Shown here in pieces: positions 47,671 to 56,023 of a stretch of DNA of 64,000 nucleotides. The notes below the pieces were generated by a model. The model worked only from the letters and a program-made list of their open reading frames with translations. It was not told where the DNA came from and searched no databases. Both the position numbers and the translations under genes were made by a program. Source of the DNA: Flaviramulus basaltis (GTDB taxonomy: Bacteria; Bacteroidota; Bacteroidia; Flavobacteriales; Flavobacteriaceae); contig NZ_FPKV01000002.1 in assembly GCF_900114265.1 (NCBI RefSeq), positions 496,001 to 560,000 on the forward strand, given 5' to 3'. Each line of letters begins with the position of its first letter. The stretch's first letter is position 1.

Positions 47671-48834
47671 ATGACGAAAACCATGCGTTGGTATGGACTA
47701 CATGATAGAACTTCTTTAGAAAACATTAAACAATGTGGTGTTACAGGTATTGTTACAGCATTACATGAAATTCCTGTTGGAGATGTTTGGACTATAGAAG
47801 CTATTAAAGAGCGAAAAGAAATTATTGAACAAGCCGGATTAGAATGGAAAGTTGTTGAAAGTCTTCCTGTACACGAAGATATAAAAAAGGGCGCAGGAAA
47901 TTTTGAAACATATATTGAAAACTATAAAATAAGTTTAAAAAACTTAGCGCAATGCGGTATTGAAGTTATCACATATAATTTTATGCCTATTTTAGATTGG
48001 GTTCGTACACATCATGACTATAAAAATATAGATGGAACCAAATCGCTATATTTTCATAAAGATGCTTTCGTATATTTTGATGTGTTTTTATTAAAAAGAC
48101 CCAATGCAAAAGCGGCTTATACACCAGAACAAATTAACAAGGCTGTTATTTACGGGAAACAACTTTCGAAAGAAGAAAAACGAAAATTATTTAAGAATAT
48201 TCTTTTAGGTTTACCCGGAAGTAAAGAGAATTTTACATCAACAAAGATTTTAACTTTACTTGATGAGTACGCTCATGTAACTGAAGAAAAATTAAGAGAA
48301 AACTTAATACATTTTCTAAAAGAAGTTGCTCCTGTTGCGCAAGAACTTGGTTTAAAACTAGCTATTCATCCTGATGATCCACCTTATTCGGTTTTAGGTT
48401 TACCAAGAATAGTTAGCACACAAAAAGATTTAGAGTATCTTTTAAATGAAGTTCCTGTTGAAGCAAATGGTTTATGTTATTGTACAGGATCTTTAGGTGC
48501 ACATCCATCTAATGATTTACTAAAAATATTAAATAAAACATCTTCACGAGTTCATTTTTTACATTTAAGAAATGTTATAAAAGATGTTGATGGTAATTTT
48601 AAGGAATCAGACCATTTATATGGAGACAATAAAATGGAAAAGATAGTCGAGAAAATTATCGATATTATGCATAAAAGAAAAATAAGCCTACCTATGAGAC
48701 CCGATCATGGGTTTTTACATTCCATTGAAGGTAAAGAGTTATATCCTGGATATTCATTAATAGGCAGACTAAAAGGATTAGCAGAAATAACAGGGTTAGA
48801 ACTAGGGATTAGTTATAAATTAAAAATTAAATAA
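47671..48834 (+). CDS. uxuA: Mannonate dehydratase
   Basis: Dehydrates D-mannonate to 2-keto-3-deoxygluconate. The 387 residues follow E. coli UxuA closely: MRWYGLHDRTSLENI near the start, GIVTALHEIPVGDVW, YNFMPILDWVR, LAIHPDDPPYSVLGLPRIVS, MRPDHG and YSLIGRLKGLAE. An ATG nine bases earlier (47662) is possible; 47671 gives a start nearer the family's N-terminus. The product needs a kinase and aldolase that are not in this window. Confidence 0.95.
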   Translation: MTKTMRWYGLHDRTSLENIKQCGVTGIVTALHEIPVGDVWTIEAIKERKEIIEQAGLEWKVVESLPVHEDIKKGAGNFETYIENYKISLKNLAQCGIEVITYNFMPILDWVRTHHDYKNIDGTKSLYFHKDAFVYFDVFLLKRPNAKAAYTPEQINKAVIYGKQLSKEEKRKLFKNILLGLPGSKENFTSTKILTLLDEYAHVTEEKLRENLIHFLKEVAPVAQELGLKLAIHPDDPPYSVLGLPRIVSTQKDLEYLLNEVPVEANGLCYCTGSLGAHPSNDLLKILNKTSSRVHFLHLRNVIKDVDGNFKESDHLYGDNKMEKIVEKIIDIMHKRKISLPMRPDHGFLHSIEGKELYPGYSLIGRLKGLAEITGLELGISYKLKIK

Positions 48835-48837
48835 ATT

Positions 48838-49983
48838 ATGAAAACAAGAAAAATTTTAAGTATTTTAATTATAGCAGTACTATTTATGGGCTGTAGTAGC
48901 GATAGCTCTTCTGATGGAGGTATTATTGTAGGAGGTCCTACTAATGGTGGAGACGATGGTGATGGTACTGGAGGTGGTACAACACCAGAATATTTACAAG
49001 ATTTCACTAATTTTCCTATGGGAAATATTGTATCTGCTTTTAAATTATCGTCAACTTCTTCTGCCAATGTTGACTTTAGAGAAGTGCTTTTAAATGATTA
49101 CAATAGTATTACTGCTGAAAACGACATGAAAATGGCAAATATATTTACATCTGCTGGAAATTATGATTTTAGTGATGGTGATGCCATAGTAGCTTATGCA
49201 AAAGCTAATGGTTTAAGAGTTCATGGTCATGCTTTAGTTTGGCATTCATCAGTTCCTGGATGGCTAAATAGTTTTTCTGGTACAAATGAAGAGTTTGAAG
49301 CTTTAATTGAAGCTTATGTTAAAGCAACTGTTTCTCATTTTGCTATAGAGAAAGATGCTAATGGAAATTCTATTGTAGCTAGTTGGGATGTTGTTAATGA
49401 ATATTTTGATGGGGGGTCTATAAGGTCTTCCATATTTCAACAAAAAATAGGTGATGACTTTATTGATAAAGCATTCCAATGGGCACGTGAAGCGGATACT
49501 GATGTTAAACTTTTTTATAATGATTATAATATAGCTGGAGAGCCTAATAAAAGAAATCTAATTATTAATAAAGTAAATAGCATGATCTCTAATAGTGTTC
49601 CAATTGATGGGATTGGTATGCAAATGCATTTAAATCATAATTGGCCAACAAGTGATTTGCCATTAGCCATTCAACAAATTACAGATACTAGTTTATTAGT
49701 TCATATTTCAGAACTTGATGTTAAAGCTAACTACGGTAATGATGTGACAGAATTAACTGCAACTAGAGCTCAAGAACAAGCAGATCAATATCAAAATGCA
49801 TCATATCATTACACCAATATTGTACCTACTGCTCAACAATATGGTATTACTATTTGGGGCGTTAGAGATCAAGATAGTTGGTTGTACGATGGTGGTGGAG
49901 ATTGGCCTCTTTTGTACAATAATGATTATAGCACTAAAATAGCTTATGATAGTTTTATAGACGGTTTAAAAGGCAATCCATAA
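48838..49983 (+). CDS. Endo-1,4-beta-xylanase, GH10, surface-type lipoprotein (third copy)
   Basis: A 381-residue lipoprotein (LFMGC, Cys19). The Cys is followed by a Ser/Asp-rich stretch and a long Gly/Asp-rich linker (about 20-50), the type seen in lipoproteins exported to the outer surface. Acid/base Glu188 lies in WDVVNEYF, nucleophile Glu292 in HISELDVK, and GHALVWHSS near 130 fits the family. The linker and acidic tail suggest that this is the copy that cuts polymeric xylan outside the cell. It starts 3 bases after uxuA, and a terminator follows its stop codon. Confidence 0.95.
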   Translation: MKTRKILSILIIAVLFMGCSSDSSSDGGIIVGGPTNGGDDGDGTGGGTTPEYLQDFTNFPMGNIVSAFKLSSTSSANVDFREVLLNDYNSITAENDMKMANIFTSAGNYDFSDGDAIVAYAKANGLRVHGHALVWHSSVPGWLNSFSGTNEEFEALIEAYVKATVSHFAIEKDANGNSIVASWDVVNEYFDGGSIRSSIFQQKIGDDFIDKAFQWAREADTDVKLFYNDYNIAGEPNKRNLIINKVNSMISNSVPIDGIGMQMHLNHNWPTSDLPLAIQQITDTSLLVHISELDVKANYGNDVTELTATRAQEQADQYQNASYHYTNIVPTAQQYGITIWGVRDQDSWLYDGGGDWPLLYNNDYSTKIAYDSFIDGLKGNP

Positions 49984-50004
49984 GTTATTAAATTTCTTTA
50001 TTTT

Positions 50005-50037
50005 AAAATCTGCTATTTAATTATAGCAGATTTTTTA
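50005..50037 (+). terminator. Rho-independent terminator of the GH67-GH10 operon
   Basis: AAAATCTGCTAT - 6-base loop - ATAGCAGATTTTTT, a 12-bp stem ending in a T run, 22 bases after the GH10 stop codon. Confidence 0.88.
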
Positions 50038-50055
50038 TTCTTTATAAATTAAAAC

Positions 50056-50625
50056 ATGATTAAATATTTTCTATACATAGCTGTGTTAAGTTTTATAATG
50101 ATTTCGTGTGCTAAAAATAAAAATTATCAAACGACAATTGATAGTGATATAAAAGCAATCAAGTCTATAGATGATAAGAAAAGCTATTTATCTAAAATTT
50201 ATGAAGACGGACAAGGAATAGATACTAAGATTAAAGAACTTGAAAAATCATTTTTTAAAAACAGGAAGGAAATAACCATTTTAAGAAAGAAAAAAGATTC
50301 CTTAATATTTATTAATAGATATCGAATTAAAAGCTACTTAAACAAATTTAAATATCCAAAAGAAACTGACTTTGATGATAATGAAAAATTAGCCATTTTC
50401 TATGGTGTTTACTCCGATATTGAGAAAAAAGAACAACTCAAATACTTAGATTTATTTAAAGAATTATACCAGGATAGTGTTATACCTAAATATAACTACT
50501 TAAGCTATCTAACCAAAATTTACTATTTAGAACATGCTACTTTTTTTCCATTGAATAAGAGACATTCAATTAATGAAATGATTAAAGATATTTCTCCTGA
50601 AATCGAAAAATTAAAAGACAATTAA
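50056..50625 (+). CDS. Unknown lipoprotein, helical
   Basis: A 189-residue protein with a clear lipoprotein signal (SFIMISC, Cys18). The rest is Lys/Glu-rich and likely helical, with a charged segment near 60-85 that could form a short coiled coil. I recognise no family. It starts 19 bases after the terminator and converges with the UnbV-type gene, from which its stop codon is 12 bases away. No promoter of the usual form was found. It may be a passenger rather than part of the xylan system. Confidence 0.7.
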   Translation: MIKYFLYIAVLSFIMISCAKNKNYQTTIDSDIKAIKSIDDKKSYLSKIYEDGQGIDTKIKELEKSFFKNRKEITILRKKKDSLIFINRYRIKSYLNKFKYPKETDFDDNEKLAIFYGVYSDIEKKEQLKYLDLFKELYQDSVIPKYNYLSYLTKIYYLEHATFFPLNKRHSINEMIKDISPEIEKLKDN

Positions 50626-50637
50626 TAGTATAGTTAA

Positions 50638-53600
50638 TCACTTCTTTTTGAAAATTGAAAGCGATGCATTATTATTAGCTATAATAAAATAAGTATCTCC
50701 ATCAATATTTATCTTTTTTATAATTTTTGCATTATTGTTATTGTAGAAACTTATATCTTTAAAAGGTTTCATGTCTCCTTTTGAGTTTCCTAATAAAACA
50801 TAACCAACATTAGAATCGTATCTAACGGTTTCAACTTCAGCTTCATGCAAAGCGCCTATTCCTAATACATCTATATGGCCATCCTTATTGATATCATCAA
50901 ACACAAATGACATTGTTGGACCTATTTGTGATAAAGTAGGAAGTTCTTTTAATTCATAATTTCCCTTTCCTTTGTTCTCAATATATACCGATTCAAACCC
51001 ATAAACTTGGTTATGATAAGAGCTTTCTAAAACATCAACACCATAAATATCAGCTAAAGTTGAGTTTGCAAATTCTTGATAGGTTTGTATTTTTTCGCTA
51101 ACAAATAGGTTTTGTTCTGTTGAACATTCTTTACCACGAACAGGAACCAAGTTCCCATTATAAACCTTACTTAAAATCATATCATAATTTCCATCTGAGT
51201 CAAAATTATTCCCATATATGTGAAGTGGTTTTTCTATAGATGGATGAAATTTATTATTTGATCCTAAATTTCCAACAAAATAATCTAAGTCTCCATCATT
51301 ATCAAAATCAATCTCCACAATGGTATTCCACCATCCTTCAGTTTTCTCAAAAGCAGAAATATTTTCTTTATAAAATTTTCCTTCATTATTTTTAAAAACA
51401 GTAATTGGCATCCACTCTCCTACTACAATTAAATCCTTATCGTTATCTCCATCAAAATCAGATAAAATAAAATCATTAACAAGACCAATTTCAGAAAACT
51501 CAGGAGCAATTTCTAATGTTACGTTTACAAAAGTTCCATTATTATTTTGTAGAATATAAGATTTTGGTGCTAAAGGATATTTACCTGGCACAACTCTTCC
51601 TCCTACAATTAAATCTAAATCGCCATCGTTATCAAAATCAAATGATTTTACAACTTTTGTGCTTGAAATCATTTTTGGTAATTTATTAGATTTGTTAAAG
51701 TTGCCTTGTCCGTTATTTATATATAATCTATCTTGAAGTAATAAGCTATTTTCATCCAATTCGTAACCTCCACTAGTTACATATAAATCTAGATCTCCAT
51801 CATTATCTGCATCAAAAAAATGAGCACCATTATCCTCATATTGCTTATCTTTTTGAAAAATAATGTTATTAGATTTCTCAAAAGTTCCATTTGTTAATTG
51901 AATAAACAAACTAGCTTCTTGATTAAGGGCTCCTCCTAAGAATATATCTTCTAATCCATCATTGTTAACATCTGCTATATCAAATGCTGGCCCTTGTTGA
52001 GATTGCTTTTGAGGAAGTAATACTTGCCGAGAAAAATCATTAAAATCATTTTCAAAGTGCTTATAGTTTAGTCCTAAATTATTAGGGTTAATTTGATTAA
52101 AATTTTGAACAATATCGTGCTTAATTTCTCCATCAAACTTAAAATCTTTTTTATTGAATGTTAATGTTTGATTTGCTTTTATATTTTCTTTTGCCAATAC
52201 AGTATTATCACTCCAAATAACTTCAATTCTATTAATTTTCTCTTCGTTACCTAAACCAAAATTCAGCACATAACTTACAGATGACTGATATCCTCGTGAA
52301 GGATACAATTCTTGGTATTGCTCTTTATCATTAGTGTATACTTTAACTTTTGCGCCTATAGCATTTATATTTTTATTATCTCCTGTAAGCTTAATATTGA
52401 TAAAATTAGCATTGGAATTATTTTTATAAACAGTAGCATAATCTTCCATATTATTTATTACCAAATCTAAATCGCCATCATTGTCAAAATCTGCATAAGC
52501 TACTCCGTTAGAATTTATTTTTTTATCAAAACCCCATATTTTAGAAGTATTTTCAAAAGTTAAATCACCATTATTTTTAAAACTAAAATTAGCCAATTTT
52601 GATGAGGGCATCAATTGCATCATTTCGTTTACAGTCATAGCTCCTTTTTTAGACTGCATTTCTTGTAACTTTTTCTTATAGTCTTGATTTCCTAATTCAC
52701 GTTCAATTCCATTAGTTATAAAAACATCTTTATATCCGTCATTATCAAAATCAGCTATTAAAGGCGCCCAACTCCAATCTGTTTTAGATATTCCTCCAAG
52801 TTGACCTATGTCACTAAAGCTTCCATTACCATTATTTAATTGCAATACATTAGACATATAAGCATTATGATATCCAGAATTTACCATCATCCAAAAACCC
52901 TTAGTATTCATTGATGCCATATTCTGTTTCCCTCTTTTATGATCATCAGCAGACATATCTAAGGTTAATAAATCTGGTAACATATCATTATTTATATCGG
53001 CATAATCTGATCCCATACTATTATATGAAATATGATTAAATCGCTTGTTTATTTGATTAGAAAATGTCCCGTTTTTATTATTGATATACAAGAAATCTGG
53101 ACCTATGTAATCATTAGCTACATAAACATCCATCCATCCATCATTATTAAAATCACCTATTGAGGCACTTAAACCCCATTCTTTGTTAACTATTTTCGAT
53201 TGTAACGTAACGTTTGTAAAAGAAGAATCACCATCGTTTCTAAATAAATGATCTGATGTTTCAGAAAAGAATTCTTTATCGTTAAGTAGTTCTATTTTAT
53301 TAGCATTTTGAAAATCTGGTCGATGATTAACTAAATACATATCTAAATCTCCATCCTTGTCATAGTCAAAAAAATAAGATTGAATTGAAAAACCGTTATG
53401 ATCTAGCCCCCATTTTTTAGCCTCATCTTTAAATGTTCCATTTTTTTGATTTACAAAGAGTTTATTTTTACGTAAATTTTCGTTTTGTAATGAAGCTGAT
53501 TTGCAAACATAAATATCCATCCAACCATCATTATTAATATCAATCATATTGGTGCCAGTAGTCCAACCTTCTGCATCATTTACACCAGCTTTATCTGTTA

Positions 53601-53919
53601 TATCTTCAAATATAAAATCGCCTTTATTAAGATATAATTTATTTGATAATTGATTAGAAGTAAAATAAATATCCTGTAGCCCATCATTGTTAATATCACC
53701 AATAGCTACACCTCCACCTGTAAACACATATGGATATTCTATATAGTTAAAGCTAAAATCTTGTTTTACAGTATTTTTGAAATCAATTTGTGTACTTGTA
53801 TTTGGAATTTCAACAAATAATGATTCAGAGGTAGAAGTTTTTTTTGTTACTTTTTCATTATTACAACTTGTAATTATAAAAAATAACAGAAATGGCTTTA
53901 TAAATTTTTTAATTTTCAT
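50638..53919 (-). CDS. FG-GAP/VCBS-repeat lipoprotein with ASPIC/UnbV domain
   Basis: A 1093-residue lipoprotein (FFIITSC). It contains many FG-GAP/VCBS repeats with calcium-type loops such as DINNDGLQD, DYDKDGDLD, DFDNDGDLD and DADNDGDLD, predicted to form beta-propellers in two sets (about 70-490 and 640-1090). Between them is an ASPIC/UnbV domain (about 520-590: AIGAKVKVYT, GYQSSVSYVLNFGLG). Such proteins often accompany SusCD systems in this phylum and are thought to sit on the cell surface; their role is not known. The frame opens at 53943, but that codon lies inside the promoter box, and the ATG at 53919 begins the lipoprotein signal. Confidence 0.88.
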   Translation of the reverse strand: MKIKKFIKPFLLFFIITSCNNEKVTKKTSTSESLFVEIPNTSTQIDFKNTVKQDFSFNYIEYPYVFTGGGVAIGDINNDGLQDIYFTSNQLSNKLYLNKGDFIFEDITDKAGVNDAEGWTTGTNMIDINNDGWMDIYVCKSASLQNENLRKNKLFVNQKNGTFKDEAKKWGLDHNGFSIQSYFFDYDKDGDLDMYLVNHRPDFQNANKIELLNDKEFFSETSDHLFRNDGDSSFTNVTLQSKIVNKEWGLSASIGDFNNDGWMDVYVANDYIGPDFLYINNKNGTFSNQINKRFNHISYNSMGSDYADINNDMLPDLLTLDMSADDHKRGKQNMASMNTKGFWMMVNSGYHNAYMSNVLQLNNGNGSFSDIGQLGGISKTDWSWAPLIADFDNDGYKDVFITNGIERELGNQDYKKKLQEMQSKKGAMTVNEMMQLMPSSKLANFSFKNNGDLTFENTSKIWGFDKKINSNGVAYADFDNDGDLDLVINNMEDYATVYKNNSNANFINIKLTGDNKNINAIGAKVKVYTNDKEQYQELYPSRGYQSSVSYVLNFGLGNEEKINRIEVIWSDNTVLAKENIKANQTLTFNKKDFKFDGEIKHDIVQNFNQINPNNLGLNYKHFENDFNDFSRQVLLPQKQSQQGPAFDIADVNNDGLEDIFLGGALNQEASLFIQLTNGTFEKSNNIIFQKDKQYEDNGAHFFDADNDGDLDLYVTSGGYELDENSLLLQDRLYINNGQGNFNKSNKLPKMISSTKVVKSFDFDNDGDLDLIVGGRVVPGKYPLAPKSYILQNNNGTFVNVTLEIAPEFSEIGLVNDFILSDFDGDNDKDLIVVGEWMPITVFKNNEGKFYKENISAFEKTEGWWNTIVEIDFDNDGDLDYFVGNLGSNNKFHPSIEKPLHIYGNNFDSDGNYDMILSKVYNGNLVPVRGKECSTEQNLFVSEKIQTYQEFANSTLADIYGVDVLESSYHNQVYGFESVYIENKGKGNYELKELPTLSQIGPTMSFVFDDINKDGHIDVLGIGALHEAEVETVRYDSNVGYVLLGNSKGDMKPFKDISFYNNNNAKIIKKINIDGDTYFIIANNNASLSIFKKK

Positions 53920-53940
53920 TTCTTTAAAATAGTAGTCATC

Positions 53941-53948
53941 CAAATATA
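53941..53948 (-). promoter_or_regulatory. -7 box of the FG-GAP/UnbV gene
   Basis: On the minus strand this reads TATATTTG, a perfect TAnnTTTG, 21 bases before the ATG at 53919. No TTG is seen at the -33 position. It supports 53919 over the upstream ATG at 53943. Confidence 0.45.
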
Positions 53949-53970
53949 ATAAACAGCTTTGAAAGAAAGA

Positions 53971-54025
53971 AAGTAATAAGTAAAGAAAAACCGGGTTATA
54001 CCCGGCTTTTCTTTACTTATTACTT
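53971..54025 (-). terminator. Terminator of the susCDE-like operon
   Basis: A long hairpin, about 25-bp arms with core CCGGGT/ACCCGG and a 3-4-base loop. It is the most GC-rich stem of the window. On the minus strand it is followed by T-rich sequence. It is 22 bases past the SusE-like stop codon. Confidence 0.9.
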
Positions 54026-54047
54026 ATAAAATAACTAGACTTTGATT

Positions 54048-56003
54048 TTAGTTCTCTTCTGTTAACGTAATATCATCAATAAAATAAACTGCATCTTGAA
54101 CAAAACCAACATCTAAAACAAGATTTGTTGCAACATCATTTGCTGCAAAAGTCCAAGTATATTCTTGCCATTCTGTAGTAACAGTGAAATCAGGCCCATA
54201 TTGAGCTCCTGCTGTTGCAGATGTTGAAAAACGAACTGTACCTCCATCTCCTGGACTACCAGCTTCAGCTTTTATCCACATACTCGCAATATAATTAACT
54301 CCATTTTCTGTTGTTGCAGCTGGGTCACTAGCAAATTGTGTTCTCCATGCATCTCCGCCAACACCAATAGCCTTTAAAGCTCTACTTCCACCATGTACTT
54401 CATCTGCAACTGTTGTAGCAGTTAATAAATCTGGTGCATTCCATTTACCCCAATTTGTAAAGTCATCACCATCTCCTTCTTCTAATCCTGGGTTTAATAA
54501 TATATTTTCATTTGGTGGTGGTGGTGGTGTTTCAGAGAAACTAATATCATCTACATAATAGATGGCATCTTGCACAAACCCTAAATCTAATACAAGGTTA
54601 ATTGCAACATCATTTGCTTCAAACTCCCAAGACACTTGTTGCCATTCTCCAGTAATAGCGAAATCAGGGCCATAAAGTGCTCCAGCAGTTGCAGATGTTG
54701 AAAAGCGAACATTTCCGCCGTCTCCTGCTCCTTCTCCTTTTATCCACATACTAGCAATGTATGTTTGCCCTACTTCTGTAGTTACAGCATCACTAGCAAA
54801 CTGGGTTCTCCATGCATCTCCGCCAACACCAATTGCTTTTAGAGCTCTGCTACCTCCATGTGTTTCAGTAGTTTCAACAGTTAATAAATCAGGTGCATTC
54901 CATTCTCCCCAATTAGTAAAATCATCTGCCCCACCTAATTCAAGATCTCCATTTAACAATAAATTTGGTGGTGGTGGTGGTCCAGATAATGTACTTACTA
55001 TTGTTATATTATCAACATGGTATACCATACCAGCCGAAACTCCCATATCCAATACTAATCGTGTAGCTGGATCGTTATTAGTAAAAGTCCATTCAATTTG
55101 TTGCCATTCTGTTCCAATATCATAATCTCCTGAATATAATGCTCCTGTTGTAGAATTGGTTGAAAAACGTATATTTCCACCTGCTTCTTCTGCTTTTATC
55201 CACATAAATGCAGTGTAATCAACTCCAACTGAAATTTCTGTTGGATCGCTTACAAATTGTGTTCTCCAAGCATCTCCTCCTGCTGCTATTACTTTTAAAG
55301 ATCTACCTGCATATGGCTTATCAGATGCTATTAAACCATCTCCTCCATTAAATTTACTCCAATTTGTAAAATCATCTCCTGTTCCTTCTTCTAATTCTCC
55401 ATTTAACACTAAATTTTCCCCAACATAAAAAACAGAATCTGATTCTGTTGATCCACCAGATGTAACAATCTTAATTATTGCTAAAGCATTATTTTGTGGA
55501 CCTTCCGGAATAGTAAATACTAATTCTGATTCTGAAGAAGATACAACAGTTGCTTCAATATCATTAACACTTACTTTTTGAAGATTATGAAGTGAAGTTC
55601 CTATAATTGTTATATTTTCTCCAGGTTCTGCTGCACTTGGTGAAATAGAATTAATTACTGGTGTTGGTCTTAATAATACTTCAAATGGTACTTTTACTCT
55701 ATAACCATTTGCCATTGCAAGTGTTATAGAATTTTGTCCAACAACCGCCCTTTCTGGGACTATAAATGATACAACATCTCCATTTAATTGAAATTCTGCT
55801 TGTTGTTCACCAACAAACAAGAATTGTACAGTCTCTAAATTTATTCCAGAAAAAGAAACAGGATCATTTGGAAACGCACTAGCTACACTTAAATCACTAA
55901 TAGACACCTCTTTTGCAGAGAAATCATCGTCATTACAACTAAAAAAACCAAAGGTTAAAACTAAAACCAACAGTCCTTTTAATAATTTATTTAATATTTT
56001 CAT
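54048..56003 (-). CDS. SusE/F-position surface glycan-binding lipoprotein with two IPT/TIG and three CBM4-like modules
   Basis: A 651-residue lipoprotein (FFSC, Cys23) with an acidic CNDDD start that fits surface export. Two IPT/TIG immunoglobulin-like domains (about 28-110 and 112-194) form a stalk. Three related CBM4/9-type jelly rolls follow at about 197-336, 347-490 and 499-651, separated by linkers with five prolines. Each module repeats the pattern NxELExGxxDDFTNW, GGDAWRTQF, W-(I)K, IRFST and a final VDDI. It is the third gene after SusC and SusD, the usual place of the extra glycan-binding protein, so it probably captures xylan at the surface. Modules 2 and 3 are nearly identical. Confidence 0.88.
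   Translation of the reverse strand: MKILNKLLKGLLVLVLTFGFFSCNDDDFSAKEVSISDLSVASAFPNDPVSFSGINLETVQFLFVGEQQAEFQLNGDVVSFIVPERAVVGQNSITLAMANGYRVKVPFEVLLRPTPVINSISPSAAEPGENITIIGTSLHNLQKVSVNDIEATVVSSSESELVFTIPEGPQNNALAIIKIVTSGGSTESDSVFYVGENLVLNGELEEGTGDDFTNWSKFNGGDGLIASDKPYAGRSLKVIAAGGDAWRTQFVSDPTEISVGVDYTAFMWIKAEEAGGNIRFSTNSTTGALYSGDYDIGTEWQQIEWTFTNNDPATRLVLDMGVSAGMVYHVDNITIVSTLSGPPPPPNLLLNGDLELGGADDFTNWGEWNAPDLLTVETTETHGGSRALKAIGVGGDAWRTQFASDAVTTEVGQTYIASMWIKGEGAGDGGNVRFSTSATAGALYGPDFAITGEWQQVSWEFEANDVAINLVLDLGFVQDAIYYVDDISFSETPPPPPNENILLNPGLEEGDGDDFTNWGKWNAPDLLTATTVADEVHGGSRALKAIGVGGDAWRTQFASDPAATTENGVNYIASMWIKAEAGSPGDGGTVRFSTSATAGAQYGPDFTVTTEWQEYTWTFAANDVATNLVLDVGFVQDAVYFIDDITLTEEN
54051..55415 (-). 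repeat. Three tandem CBM-coding repeats
   Basis: Units at 54996-55415, 54534-54965 and 54051-54509 encode the three CBM4-like modules. The last two are alike even at the DNA level, for example in the stretch gcatctccgccaacacca at both about 54351 and 54816, which points to a recent duplication. The first unit is more diverged. Confidence 0.8.
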
Positions 56004-56023
56004 AATAATAGTTTAGTTTATTT

